Of a stretch of DNA of 64,000 bases, positions 45,664 to 55,103 are shown piece after piece. The notes beneath the pieces are model-generated. The model worked only from the letters and a program-made list of their open reading frames with translations, was not told where the DNA came from and searched no databases. The position numbers and the translations under genes were made by a program. The number at the start of each line of letters is the position of its first letter. The first letter of the stretch is position 1. This DNA comes from JBMYZL01 sp049610385 (GTDB lineage: Bacteria; Bacteroidota; Bacteroidia; Flavobacteriales_D; Sanyastnellaceae): contig JBMYZL010000013.1 of NCBI GenBank assembly GCA_049610385.1, positions 22,105-86,104 of the forward strand. Reading direction: 5' to 3'.

Positions 45664-46560
45664 TTAGGCAAAATGTGCCCCCAAAACACGGTTCAATTCT
45701 TCTTGCCAAGTCCTCGGTTCTTTTCCCCAGCGTTCATGAATGGGTTCAGGGTCCAAGTGCGAATATGCCGGACGCGCTGCCGGCGTGGGATATTCCGCTG
45801 TTGTGCAGGGAGCCAACTCGACATCACGCAATCCTGTGATCTTGAAAATTTCCGTCGCAAAACCATGCCAAGTGGTCAACCCACGGTGCCCAAAGTGGTG
45901 GATTCCCGGTGGCAGCCAATCCGGATTGACAGCGAAATCCAGCATCAATTGCGCCAATGTGGCGGAATTCGTCGGGGTGCCTTGCTGATCGGATACCACA
46001 CGCAATGAATTTCCCGCGCGAGCCAGACGGAGCATGGTGTTCATGAAATTGTAGCCTTGGGCGTCGTACAACCACGCCACCCGGACGATGCGCGTAGATG
46101 GCCACGCGGTGAGGGCCAATTCCTCCCCCCGCAATTTGGATTCGCCATACACCCCCAAAGGTGAAGGAGGGTCCTCGGGGCGATAAGGTGCCTTTGACTG
46201 ACCGTCAAAAACATAATCTGTGGAGATGTGCATCAGCGGGCAACCATGGCGGGCGCACAGGCGGGCCAGGTTCGAGGTTCCTGTGGCATTGACCGCGAAT
46301 GCCAAATCGCGTTCCTCCTCAGCTCGGTCCACGGCCGTGTATGCTGCCGCGTTCAGCACCACATCAGGGCGCAGGGCGGCGAAGACACGTTCCATTTGGG
46401 CTTCCAACGTCAAATCGAAGTCTTCGCGAGATAAACCCATCACATCCAAGCCTGAATAGACCTGCGCCGCAGACATGGACACCAAACGATTGGCCAACTG
46501 GCCACCGAGACCTGTCACCAACACTTTTCGTTTGAAAGGGATCGGATTTGCATCATCCAT
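45664..46560 (-). CDS. rfbD: dTDP-4-dehydrorhamnose reductase
   Basis: The 298-residue extended SDR has GLGGQLANRLV near the N-terminus for NADPH binding, NAAAYTAVDRAEEE, STDYVFDGQSKAPYRPEDPP and YGESKLRGE (catalytic YxxxK). It does the last step of dTDP-L-rhamnose synthesis. It has its own promoter box at 46565-46572. rfbA lies at the right edge of the window, so the pathway genes are dispersed. Confidence 0.94.
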   Translation of the reverse strand: MDDANPIPFKRKVLVTGLGGQLANRLVSMSAAQVYSGLDVMGLSREDFDLTLEAQMERVFAALRPDVVLNAAAYTAVDRAEEERDLAFAVNATGTSNLARLCARHGCPLMHISTDYVFDGQSKAPYRPEDPPSPLGVYGESKLRGEELALTAWPSTRIVRVAWLYDAQGYNFMNTMLRLARAGNSLRVVSDQQGTPTNSATLAQLMLDFAVNPDWLPPGIHHFGHRGLTTWHGFATEIFKITGLRDVELAPCTTAEYPTPAARPAYSHLDPEPIHERWGKEPRTWQEELNRVLGAHFA

Positions 46561-46564
46561 GTCG

Positions 46565-46572
46565 CAAAACTA
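46565..46572 (-). promoter_or_regulatory. -7 box adjacent to rfbD start (leaderless type)
   Basis: The minus strand reads TAGTTTTG, exact, ending 4 bases before ATG 46560. Confidence 0.6.
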
Positions 46573-46598
46573 CGACAGTCCATCTGCCGTGGAATGCA

Positions 46599-47837
46599 TC
46601 AACGGCGCATGGCTTCCACAGGCGCCATGCGGGCTGCGGCTGAGGCGGGGGCCATTCCAGCAATCAAACCCGATGCAACAGCGACGGAAAGTGCGACCAA
46701 AATGCGGCTAGGACGGATGCCGAGAACAAAGCCCAAATCCAAGGCATTCACCCCAAGAACCAAAGCCTCGATGGCCAACAAAGCAAACACCGCCCCAAAA
46801 ACACAAAGGGCCACAGCTTCGAACAGAAACTGTGTCAAAATGAAGGTTCGCTTGGCCCCGATGGCTTTTTGCACCCCGATGATTCGGGTGCGCTCTCGGA
46901 CACTGACAAACATGATGTTTGCCACGCTGAAACATCCGACAAGGATGGCAAAAATGGCAATGAACCATCCACCGAGTTCCACTTGGTCAAAAATGCCATC
47001 AATGATGCCGGTGACCATGTCCATCTGGTTGATGGAAAAATCGGATTCCTCCATCGGCCGCAACCTGCGAATGGGTCTGAGAAATTGGACGATTTGGTCT
47101 TTCAACGCGTCAAGCGAAACATCAGGAGCCGCTTTCACCAAAATGCTACCATCTGAATTCTCCAGGTTGATCACACGCTGGCCGAATCCGACTGGAGCCA
47201 GCACCAACTGATCCATCCCATCGCTGACAACTGAAGCTCCTTGTTGCGAAAACACCCCGATGACATCGCACCGTAAGCCCTTGATTTCAAATCGCTGCCC
47301 CACGGCATCATGACGGCCAAACAGGTTCATGGCCACCTCGTGACCAATGATGGCCACGGGCCGACCGGCTTGGCTCTCGAGCTCCGAAAAGTAACGACCT
47401 GCGTCAATGTCCAAAGTCACCGCCCGATTGTAGTCGTGTGTCACGGCGCCAAACTGAGCCGACTGCATCACGTTGTTCCCTGCTTCGAGGGTGACCATGC
47501 CGCCGGTTTGATAGGCCACAGCCTCTGCCAATGTCAAGCGCTCCGACAGGGATTCCATGTCCGACAACGAAGGCTCCCTTCGCGACATGTATTTCCACCA
47601 TGGATAGTCATCACCAAATGCCCAAGGCCACTTTTGGACAAAGAGCACATCCTCATCCAACATGTTGAAGGTGCTCTTCAAGTTGTCCTCGAGGGAATCC
47701 ACTACGGCAAATACGGCCGAGATCATGAATATGCCCACCATCACCCCGAGCAAGGACAAAAATGTGCGGAGTTTGTTCGCCAGGATTGCTGTCCAAGCGA
47801 ACAAGAAACTTTCCCGCAACAATCGCAGCCACAACAT
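46599..47837 (-). CDS. MacB/FtsX-type ABC transporter permease
   Basis: The 412-residue protein has one N-terminal membrane helix (LRTFLSLLGVMVGIFMISAV), a MacB-type periplasmic domain (about residues 45-270, with PVAIIGHEVAMNLFG) and three C-terminal helices, the first with SVRERTRIIGVQKAIGAKR. This is the MacB_PCD plus FtsX architecture of efflux or lipoprotein-handling permeases. No partner ATPase is adjacent. It is divergent from purH. Confidence 0.9.
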   Translation of the reverse strand: MLWLRLLRESFLFAWTAILANKLRTFLSLLGVMVGIFMISAVFAVVDSLEDNLKSTFNMLDEDVLFVQKWPWAFGDDYPWWKYMSRREPSLSDMESLSERLTLAEAVAYQTGGMVTLEAGNNVMQSAQFGAVTHDYNRAVTLDIDAGRYFSELESQAGRPVAIIGHEVAMNLFGRHDAVGQRFEIKGLRCDVIGVFSQQGASVVSDGMDQLVLAPVGFGQRVINLENSDGSILVKAAPDVSLDALKDQIVQFLRPIRRLRPMEESDFSINQMDMVTGIIDGIFDQVELGGWFIAIFAILVGCFSVANIMFVSVRERTRIIGVQKAIGAKRTFILTQFLFEAVALCVFGAVFALLAIEALVLGVNALDLGFVLGIRPSRILVALSVAVASGLIAGMAPASAAARMAPVEAMRR

Positions 47838-47841
47838 GACC

Positions 47842-47849
47842 CAAATCTA
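47842..47849 (-). promoter_or_regulatory. -7 box adjacent to the MacB-type permease start (leaderless type)
   Basis: The minus strand reads TAGATTTG, exact, ending 4 bases before ATG 47837. Confidence 0.6.
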
Positions 47850-47884
47850 CGCCGTCAACCCTTCATTTCTATGCTGCCCAGACG

Positions 47885-47892
47885 TACTTTTG
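47885..47892 (+). promoter_or_regulatory. -7 promoter box of purH
   Basis: TACTTTTG is an exact match 20 bases before ATG 47913, predicting a very short 5' UTR. Confidence 0.6.
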
Positions 47893-47912
47893 TCCTCTCA
47901 AATCCACAACGC

Positions 47913-49457
47913 ATGTCAGCATCCCTTGACCGCCAGATTGCTTCAGCTTTGATTTCCGTTTTTCACAAGGAAGGACTTGACCCCATTGTCGCTGAACTCC
48001 AACGACTCGGAGTCACCATTTACTCCACGGGAGGCACCCAAACAGCCATCGAAGCCATGGGCGCTGAAGTGACCCCTGTCGAATCCTTGACAGCTTACCC
48101 TTCAATTCTGGGTGGCCGTGTGAAAACCTTGCATCCAAAAGTCTTTGGGGGAATTTTGGGGCGTCGGGATTTGGAGAGTGATGTCATGGAGATGGAGGCC
48201 TATGAATTGCCCGCCATGGATTTGGTCATTGTGGACTTGTATCCGTTCGAGGATACTGTCGCCAGTGGAGCCAATGATGCCGACATCATCGAAAAAATCG
48301 ACATTGGTGGCATTGCGCTCATCCGTGCAGCAGCGAAAAACCACCGAGATGCCCTAATTGTAGCAGATCGTTCGGATTACGGAGCGCTGACCGAAGTGTT
48401 GCGCAACCAAGATGGACGTACGGATCTGGCCACGCGAAAGGCTTTCGCCACCCGGGCGTTCCGCACCAGCTCTCATTACGACACCCGAATTCACGCATGG
48501 ATGGCAGATGCCGATTCATCCATCGAACACTTGAATTTGTCCGAGCTACAGGGACGCGAACTGCGTTATGGTGAAAACCCCCACCAGGCCGGAAGGTTTT
48601 TTGGTGACCTAGATCAATTGTTCGATCAATTGCATGGCAAAGAACTGTCTTACAACAACTTGCTGGATATTGATGCAGCCATCAACTTGATGCGGGAGTT
48701 TTTGATTGACGCCCCCACTTTTGCCATCCTCAAACACAACAACGCCTGTGGAATCGCGACACGGGAGACATTGGCAGCTGCGTACCAAGATGCGCTGGCA
48801 GGAGATCCCATTTCCGCGTTTGGCGGGGTGCTGATCGCCAACCGTTGCATCGATTCAGAAACCGCAAAGGACATCCACGATTTGTTCTGTGAGGTGGTGA
48901 TTGCTCCAGATTACGATGCCGATGCGATGGAGCTTTTAAAAGGAAAAAAGAACCGGATTTTGCTCAAATGGGACACGTCGGCAGACATGCCTGAAATGAG
49001 CGTCCGAACGGCCTTGAATGGATATTTGGTCCAAAAAATGGATGCGCAAACGGAAGGTGTTGATCAGATGACATGTGTCACGGTTAAAGTCGCTACCTCC
49101 GCTGAATTGTCCGATTGCGAATTTGCCATGCGCATTGCAAAACACACCAAATCAAACACCATCGTCTTCGCGAAAAACCGACAACTCCTCGCCAGCGGAA
49201 CGGGACAAACCAGTCGCGTAGATGCGCTGAAACAAGCGGTCATCAAGGCCAAGACTTACGGGTTCGACTTGACAGGAGCCGTGATGGCGTCGGATGCATT
49301 TTTCCCATTCCCAGACTGTGTGGATTTGGCCCATGAAGCCGGAATCACCGCGGTAATCCAGCCAGGGGGCTCCATCAAGGATGAAGACAGCATTGACCAT
49401 TGCAACGACCACGGAATGTCGATGTATACCACCGGAATCCGACATTTTCGACACTGA
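47913..49457 (+). CDS. purH: Bifunctional AICAR formyltransferase / IMP cyclohydrolase
   Basis: ATG 47913 gives 514 residues, the normal PurH length. The N-terminal cyclohydrolase domain shows IYSTGGTQTAIEAMG, GGRVKTLHPKVFGGIL, VDLYPFEDTVA and DIGGIALIRAAAKNH; the formyltransferase domain has ELRYGENPHQAG, LKHNNACGIA and the C-terminal AVMASDAFFPFPD and VIQPGGSIKDEDSI. It does the last two steps of IMP synthesis. A frame extension to 47310 runs opposite the permease gene and is rejected. Confidence 0.97.
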   Translation: MSASLDRQIASALISVFHKEGLDPIVAELQRLGVTIYSTGGTQTAIEAMGAEVTPVESLTAYPSILGGRVKTLHPKVFGGILGRRDLESDVMEMEAYELPAMDLVIVDLYPFEDTVASGANDADIIEKIDIGGIALIRAAAKNHRDALIVADRSDYGALTEVLRNQDGRTDLATRKAFATRAFRTSSHYDTRIHAWMADADSSIEHLNLSELQGRELRYGENPHQAGRFFGDLDQLFDQLHGKELSYNNLLDIDAAINLMREFLIDAPTFAILKHNNACGIATRETLAAAYQDALAGDPISAFGGVLIANRCIDSETAKDIHDLFCEVVIAPDYDADAMELLKGKKNRILLKWDTSADMPEMSVRTALNGYLVQKMDAQTEGVDQMTCVTVKVATSAELSDCEFAMRIAKHTKSNTIVFAKNRQLLASGTGQTSRVDALKQAVIKAKTYGFDLTGAVMASDAFFPFPDCVDLAHEAGITAVIQPGGSIKDEDSIDHCNDHGMSMYTTGIRHFRH

Positions 49458-49536
49458 AATGGACCCGCTTTCCGAACGGTGAATAAATTCCCTGTAACCA
49501 TGGCAATAAACCGCAGGAATCACGGGTTAGAGGTTT

Positions 49537-49544
49537 TATATTTG
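49537..49544 (+). promoter_or_regulatory. -7 promoter box of the mre operon
   Basis: TATATTTG is an exact match 33 bases before the mreB ATG 49578. It is the only such box I see ahead of the five-gene unit. Confidence 0.65.
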
Positions 49545-49577
49545 GCTGTTTCGCAACGCATCCGCAGTTAACCATTC

Positions 49578-50603
49578 ATGGGCCTGTTCAACTTTTTCAT
49601 GCAGGAGATTGCCATCGATCTCGGCACCGCAAATACCATCATCTATTACCAGGACAAAGTCGTGGTGGATGAGCCATCCATCGTCGCAAAGGACAGGCAA
49701 TCATCCCGAACGATGGCGATTGGCCGGCAAGCCCAGCAGATGCATGGCAAGACGCACAAGAACATCGAGACCATCCGCCCCTTGAAGGATGGGGTCATTG
49801 CAGATTTTCAGGCGGCTGAAGAAATGATCAAAGGCATGATCAAAATGATCAGCGACCGCAAGCGACTTTTCCAACCGTCCTTGCGAATGGTCATCTGCAT
49901 CCCCTCTGGCATCACAGAAGTGGAAAAGCGAGCCGTTCGCGACAGCGCAGAACATGCCGGCGGCAAGGATGTCTACCTCATACATGAGCCACTCGCTGCG
50001 GCCATCGGAATTGGGATTGATGTCCAGGAGCCCATGGGAAACATGATCATTGACATCGGAGGTGGAACATCGGAAATTGCCGTCATCGCTTTGGGAGACA
50101 TTGTAACGGACAAAAACATTCGGGTGGCTGGTGATGAATTCACTTCGGACATCGAGGAATATATGCGTCGTCAGCACAACATCCTCATTGGGGAACGAAC
50201 TGCGGAACAAATCAAAATCGAAGTGGGAGCCGCTACGCCTGAGCTCGACAACCCACCAGAAGATTTCCCCGTGCGCGGGAGGGACCTCATGACTGGCATT
50301 CCCAAAGAAATTTGCGTGAGCTATGTGGAAATTGCACAGGCGTTGGACAAAAGCATCAGTAAAATCGAAGAGGCCATCCACAGTGCTTTGGAGCAAACCC
50401 CACCCGAACTTTCCGCCGACATCTACAAAACGGGCATCTACCTAGCTGGTGGCGGGGCTTTGTTGCGCGGATTGGACAAGCGGATTTCACAGCGGACAAG
50501 GCTCCCTGTTCACATCGCAGACGACCCTTTGCACGCCGTTGCCAAAGGCACCGCCATTGCCCTGAAAAACATCGACCGATTCCCATTCTTGATGAGAGAC
50601 TGA
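49578..50603 (+). CDS. mreB: Rod shape-determining protein MreB
   Basis: The 341-residue actin-like ATPase has phosphate 1 IAIDLGTANTIIY, phosphate 2 MIIDIGGGTSEIAVI and the adenosine motif IYLAGGGALLRGLD. It forms membrane-bound filaments that guide lateral wall synthesis. First gene of a compact operon; the stop is 9 bases ahead of mreC. Confidence 0.98.
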   Translation: MGLFNFFMQEIAIDLGTANTIIYYQDKVVVDEPSIVAKDRQSSRTMAIGRQAQQMHGKTHKNIETIRPLKDGVIADFQAAEEMIKGMIKMISDRKRLFQPSLRMVICIPSGITEVEKRAVRDSAEHAGGKDVYLIHEPLAAAIGIGIDVQEPMGNMIIDIGGGTSEIAVIALGDIVTDKNIRVAGDEFTSDIEEYMRRQHNILIGERTAEQIKIEVGAATPELDNPPEDFPVRGRDLMTGIPKEICVSYVEIAQALDKSISKIEEAIHSALEQTPPELSADIYKTGIYLAGGGALLRGLDKRISQRTRLPVHIADDPLHAVAKGTAIALKNIDRFPFLMRD

Positions 50604-50612
50604 TTCTGATTC

Positions 50613-51410
50613 ATGCGCGACCTCATCAGACTTCTTGGACGGTACCAATTGCTGCTGCTGTTCTTGGTTTCCCAAGGTTTTGCGCTGAGTTGGTATGCGA
50701 CGAGTCACGGGTATCCGCGCGGCAAATGGGTACGGCGCAGTTTGGCGGCCACCGGTGCATGGGATGCGCGTTTGTCTCAGATCGCAGCCATCGGAAGGCT
50801 GGGCAAAGACAACGAGAAATTGGCTGCCGAGTTGGCTGACATTCGGAGTGCCAATGGGTGTTCTGCCACAGGCTGGACTCATGGCCCGGCCCAAGTGATT
50901 CGATCGACCTTTCATGCCACCCACAACCTCTTGATCCTGCAAAAATTGGACACCCTCAAAGCATGGGAAGCGAATCAAGGGGTGATGGCCCATGGATTCG
51001 CCGCCGGTCGCATTTTGGAAATCGAGGGGGATTTTGCATTGGCCTTGCCTCTGACCACAGCCGGCATTGAATGGAGCGGTCGCGTCCGACGAGGAGGGCC
51101 GGTCGGCCGCATTCGCTGGAAGGTGGGAGATCCCGAGAAAGGGTTGATGCTCGATGTCCCCAGAAGCACAAACGTTTTCCCTGGTGACACCCTTTTCACC
51201 ACCGGATTCCAAGGGGTTTTTCCACCCGACGTGCCCATCGGGTTGGTGGTGAACCAAACCGGCCCAGACAACGAAGAGTTTTCGAATCTCGAGTTTGATT
51301 TTTTGGTGGATTTTCGATCCTTGCGACATGTGGAATGGGTGGCGCGACCCCACCGCCAATTCGTCGATACACTTCTCGAGTCTTTTAACACCATGACATG
51401 GACCGACTGA
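50613..51410 (+). CDS. mreC: Rod shape-determining protein MreC
   Basis: A 265-residue periplasmic protein with one N-terminal membrane segment (YQLLLLFLVSQGFALSWYA), a short coiled-coil (KDNEKLAAELADIR) and a beta-rich domain with GVMAHGFAAGRILEIEGDF and GGPVGRIRW. It links MreB to PBP2. The gene overlaps mreD by 13 bases. Confidence 0.93.
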   Translation: MRDLIRLLGRYQLLLLFLVSQGFALSWYATSHGYPRGKWVRRSLAATGAWDARLSQIAAIGRLGKDNEKLAAELADIRSANGCSATGWTHGPAQVIRSTFHATHNLLILQKLDTLKAWEANQGVMAHGFAAGRILEIEGDFALALPLTTAGIEWSGRVRRGGPVGRIRWKVGDPEKGLMLDVPRSTNVFPGDTLFTTGFQGVFPPDVPIGLVVNQTGPDNEEFSNLEFDFLVDFRSLRHVEWVARPHRQFVDTLLESFNTMTWTD

Positions 51411-51916
51411 TTGCCCCTTGGATTCGATGGGGCGTCGCCCTGGCCTTCCAAGGCTTCATTCTCAGGGATGCCGTGTGGTTGAATGGTTGGGTATGTCCCG
51501 CCGTTCACCTCATTGGGTTGCTGCTTTTGCCTCTGGCTTGGAGCCCCTTGGCACTGATGATATCAGGTGGTTTCACGGGCATCATTCTGGATCTGCTCAC
51601 CGCCAATGGAGGGTTGTGGACATCGAGTGGTTTGCTGTTTGGTGCCTTGCTCCCGATGGTGAACCGCCTGCTTGCACCCAGGGAGGGCTATGAATCCGAA
51701 AGCCAACCGACGGCTGAAGACCAAGGATTGAGCTGGTTCATTACCCGTGGGATCATCCTGATTGCGATGCATGAACTCTGGCGGTTTGGCCTCGAAGCAG
51801 GTCGCTGGGGATTGCGTTGGCAAACGGCTCCGATGGCCTTGACATCGGCCGCTTCAACCACATTGATTTTCGTATTGATTCACAAACTGTTCGCCGGCGG
51901 TGGCCGCATGCGCTGA
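51398..51916 (+). CDS. mreD: Rod shape-determining protein MreD
   Basis: A 172-residue membrane protein with about five hydrophobic segments, including LIGLLLLPLAWSPLALMISG and GFTGIILDLLTANGGLW, the last matching the MreD pattern of a small polar residue cluster in helix three. Position between mreC and the PBP2 gene confirms the call. The stop shares bases with the next start (TGATG). Confidence 0.9.
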   Translation: MDRLIAPWIRWGVALAFQGFILRDAVWLNGWVCPAVHLIGLLLLPLAWSPLALMISGGFTGIILDLLTANGGLWTSSGLLFGALLPMVNRLLAPREGYESESQPTAEDQGLSWFITRGIILIAMHELWRFGLEAGRWGLRWQTAPMALTSAASTTLIFVLIHKLFAGGGRMR

Positions 51917-53739
51917 TGGACTTGCGCAATCGACAGTGGGTTGTGGGAGGCATCATCGTTTTTATGGTGGTGGTGTTCATCGCCCGATTGGGCCAAATCC
52001 AGTTGGTCGATGCCACATGGTCCGACTACGCAGGACGTCTCACTGAAGAAAGGGAGTCCACTGATGCTGCACGCGGACTCATTCTGGACCGCAATGGTGA
52101 ACTGCTTGTGGCCAATATAGCGAGCTACGATTTACTCATCACACCGAGAACTGCACAACAAGGGGGGTTGGATACCGCAGCCTTGGCCCGACTGTTGCAA
52201 TGGCCCCGTTCGGAGCTGGAGGCCAAACTTGAACAAGCCAGGGCCTATTCTCGATACCGACCTTCGGTGTTGGTCCGTTCACTCACCGGAAATCAATACG
52301 CCAGAATCGCCGGTGAATTGTGGCGATTCCCTGGCGTGAGGGAACGCCGACGTTCGGTCCGATCGAACCTCAAAGGAACCGCCGGACACCTCATCGGTGA
52401 ATACCGTGAAGCCGACGCTGAAGATCTGAGGACCGATAACTGGTATCAACTGGGTGATTTCAAAGGGAAATCTGGTTTAGAAGCTGTTTTTGAGCAAGAA
52501 TTACGCGGAATCAAAGGTGTGCGATATCACATTGTAGACGTGAGAAACGACATCCGCCGCTCCGTCCAGCAGGGAGAAATCGACACCGCAGCGGTTCCAG
52601 GGTCGGATATCACGCTCACCATCGATGCCGAATTGCAGCAATATGCCGAGGCCTTGATGCAAGGGAAACGGGGCAGTGTGGTGGCCATTGAACCCGCAAC
52701 GGGAGAGGTGCTCGCCTTGGTCAGCGCTCCCTCCTTCCATCCCGACCTCCTCACAGGTACCGGACGCGGCGCAGCCTATGACAGCTTGATCCGACACCCC
52801 GGCAAACCCCTGTTCAACCGGGCCTTGCGCGCCACCTATCGACCGGGCAGCATTTTCAAAATGGTGCAAGGCTTGATTGCACTGGATGAGGGCGTCATCC
52901 AACCATCTACTCGAATCTTTTGTGATCGCGACATCATCAATTGCCACGGCGCCCACACTTTGGACAATTTATCCGAAGCCATATCGCACAGCTGCAATCC
53001 ATACTTCCATGAAGTGATGAAACGCATGGTGGAGCAACGCAAGTCGAAAAATCGGTTTGAAGACGCTGCCATGGGGCTGGGCAAATGGTCCAATCGGGTG
53101 AAACGCTTCGGATTTGGGAGTTCTCTAGGTGGACAACTTCCAGGGGCCAGAACGGGCCTCGTGCCGGACACCACCTATTATGACAGAGTTTATGGTTCCC
53201 GCCGTTGGGCATACTCCACTATTTACTCCATCTCCATCGGGGAAGGTGAACTTTTGGTTACGCCCTTGCAAATGGCCAATGCAGCCGCCATCATCGCCAA
53301 CCGGGGTTGGTACCGCTCGCCCCACGCTGTTCGAGATGTGGGTGGGCGGGGAAAGCCCGAGGGCATTGACCGACGATTCGATACCGGCATTGATTCGGCC
53401 CTTTTTCAACCCGTCATTGAAGCCATGCAGCAAGTTGTCGAATCCCCAACCGGAACCGCAAGTCGGGCCCTTGTCCCCAACCTCACCATTTGCGGGAAGA
53501 CCGGAACCGTGCAAGATGACCCCCGGTTGGAACACTCTGTGTTCATGGCATTTGCACCGAAAGTCAATCCCGAAATCGCCATCAGTGTTTATGTGGAGAA
53601 TGCGGGCCCTGGCGGCCGTTGGGCCGCACCCATCGCCTCCTTGTTGTTGGAAAAACACCTCAATAACTCCCTTCACAACCCTGTTCGGGAAAAGCGGATC
53701 ATGGCTGCTGCTCATCCGTTTCCAGACGACCCAGAATAA
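51916..53739 (+). CDS. mrdA: Penicillin-binding protein 2 (peptidoglycan transpeptidase)
   Basis: ATG 51916 gives 607 residues: one membrane helix (VVGGIIVFMVVVFIARLGQI), a dimerisation domain with ARGLILDRNGELLVANIASY, and a transpeptidase domain with SxxK in YRPGSIFKMVQG, SxN in SHSCNPYF and KTG in CGKTGTVQ. It crosslinks peptidoglycan with RodA in the elongasome. The frame continues upstream inside mreD, but that would remove the typical N-terminus. Confidence 0.96.
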   Translation: MDLRNRQWVVGGIIVFMVVVFIARLGQIQLVDATWSDYAGRLTEERESTDAARGLILDRNGELLVANIASYDLLITPRTAQQGGLDTAALARLLQWPRSELEAKLEQARAYSRYRPSVLVRSLTGNQYARIAGELWRFPGVRERRRSVRSNLKGTAGHLIGEYREADAEDLRTDNWYQLGDFKGKSGLEAVFEQELRGIKGVRYHIVDVRNDIRRSVQQGEIDTAAVPGSDITLTIDAELQQYAEALMQGKRGSVVAIEPATGEVLALVSAPSFHPDLLTGTGRGAAYDSLIRHPGKPLFNRALRATYRPGSIFKMVQGLIALDEGVIQPSTRIFCDRDIINCHGAHTLDNLSEAISHSCNPYFHEVMKRMVEQRKSKNRFEDAAMGLGKWSNRVKRFGFGSSLGGQLPGARTGLVPDTTYYDRVYGSRRWAYSTIYSISIGEGELLVTPLQMANAAAIIANRGWYRSPHAVRDVGGRGKPEGIDRRFDTGIDSALFQPVIEAMQQVVESPTGTASRALVPNLTICGKTGTVQDDPRLEHSVFMAFAPKVNPEIAISVYVENAGPGGRWAAPIASLLLEKHLNNSLHNPVREKRIMAAAHPFPDDPE

Positions 53740-53745
53740 TTGCTC

Positions 53746-55071
53746 ATGCAGCGAAGCACTCCGCTTTCACAACGACTGGATTGGTTGACCACAGGCATTG
53801 TGGTTTTGCTCATGATGCTCGGACTGGCAAACATTTTGAGCGCAACAGGTGGGGCCGATGCTTTAGCAGAAGGCTGGGATGCTTCCTCCAAGGCAGCGAA
53901 GCAATTGATGTGGATCGGGGTTTGCGGTGTCCTGGCCTTTGTCTTGGTCAACATTGAAGGCGAGTTTTTCATTCGCACAGCCATTTTGAACTATGTCTTT
54001 CACATTTTTCTTCTGCTCGCCGTGTTGGTGGTGGGTAAGAAAATTGGTGGGGCACGCTCTTGGTTTGGGGTGGGTAGCATCAGTTTGCAGCCATCGGAAT
54101 GGGCCAAACCTGCCACCGCCCTGATGCTCGCTTGGTTCTTAAGCCGAGGGGATGGTCGCCTGCGAGATTTGAAGACCCGCTTTTTGGCCACCATCATCGC
54201 CGGGTTCCCTGCCGGACTGATTTTGATGCAACCTGACGCCGGCACTGTCCTCGTGTTTTTGGGTTTTGTCTTTACCCTCTATCGTGAGGGGCTTTCAGGC
54301 AATGTTTTGATTGTGGGATTTTGCGCTTTGGTCTTGGCCATTGGTACGGTATTGACAGGCGCAACGCTGGTCCAATACCCCCATTTTGGTTCTGCATCAG
54401 CCATTTACCTTTTTTGGCTCTTGCTCGTGGTTGTGGGCATCTTGAGCCTCCTTTTCGCATCGTCTGCATCCGTCCCTCGTCGTCGAAAAACCATCAAGCG
54501 CATTGGAACCCTATCTCTCCTGTCTGCATTGACGTTTTCAGTCGCTTTGCATGGGGGGATGGAAAGTGTACTCAAACCTCACCAAAAGGACCGAATCTAT
54601 GTCTTGTTCGGCATCGATGTCGGCAACCCGGACGCGGATTATAACATTCGGCATGCAAAAGCAGCCATCGGATCGGGAGGGTGGGGTGGAAAGGGATTCT
54701 TGTCCGGACCCATGACTGCCTATGGGTTTGTTCCGGAGCAAGAAACGGATTTCATCTTTTGCACCGTGGGAGAAGAATGGGGTTTCATCGGCTCCTCCGC
54801 CGTTGTGCTCTTGCTCGGAGCTTTGATGCTTCGATTGCTTTTTATTGCAGAGAGACAACGTTCGCATTTCACCCGGATTTATGCCTATGGGGTGGTCAGC
54901 ATTCTTTTCATGCACTTTCTGATCAACATTGGCATGGTCCTCGGTCTGGCTCCAGTCATTGGCATTCCTTTGCCCTTTTTCAGTTACGGGGGGTCTTCTC
55001 TCATCGGATTCACCACCCTTATCTTCATTTTGCTTCGATTGGATGCAGAAAGATTTGCCGTATTGCGGTGA
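53746..55071 (+). CDS. rodA: Rod shape-determining peptidoglycan polymerase RodA
   Basis: The 441-residue SEDS protein has ten or so membrane segments. Family signatures are GGARSWFGVGSISLQPSEWAK, MQPDAGTVLVFLGF, DFIFCTVGEEWGFIG (SEDS catalytic region) and the C-terminal GIPLPFFSYGGSSLIG. It polymerises lipid II with PBP2. It has a longer-than-usual loop in the middle (about residues 225-260). The predicted promoter of the cysteine operon overlaps its last bases. Confidence 0.96.
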   Translation: MQRSTPLSQRLDWLTTGIVVLLMMLGLANILSATGGADALAEGWDASSKAAKQLMWIGVCGVLAFVLVNIEGEFFIRTAILNYVFHIFLLLAVLVVGKKIGGARSWFGVGSISLQPSEWAKPATALMLAWFLSRGDGRLRDLKTRFLATIIAGFPAGLILMQPDAGTVLVFLGFVFTLYREGLSGNVLIVGFCALVLAIGTVLTGATLVQYPHFGSASAIYLFWLLLVVVGILSLLFASSASVPRRRKTIKRIGTLSLLSALTFSVALHGGMESVLKPHQKDRIYVLFGIDVGNPDADYNIRHAKAAIGSGGWGGKGFLSGPMTAYGFVPEQETDFIFCTVGEEWGFIGSSAVVLLLGALMLRLLFIAERQRSHFTRIYAYGVVSILFMHFLINIGMVLGLAPVIGIPLPFFSYGGSSLIGFTTLIFILLRLDAERFAVLR

Positions 55072-55100
55072 TTGTGGAATTCAAAAAAATCGTATATTAG
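55072..55100 (+). promoter_or_regulatory. Predicted promoter of the cysteine-operon leader
   Basis: TTG (55072-55074) and TATATTAG (55093-55100, one change from TAnnTTTG) are 18 bases apart, consistent with Bacteroidota -33/-7 spacing. The -7 box ends 3 bases before the leader ATG, so the leader ORF should be at the very 5' end of the mRNA. It overlaps the rodA stop codon. Confidence 0.55.
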
Positions 55101-55103
55101 GGT

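Noticed and set aside
47310..47912. 200-codon upstream extension of purH
   Set aside because: It runs antisense through the MacB-type permease gene; the family start and an exact -7 box lie at 47885-47913.
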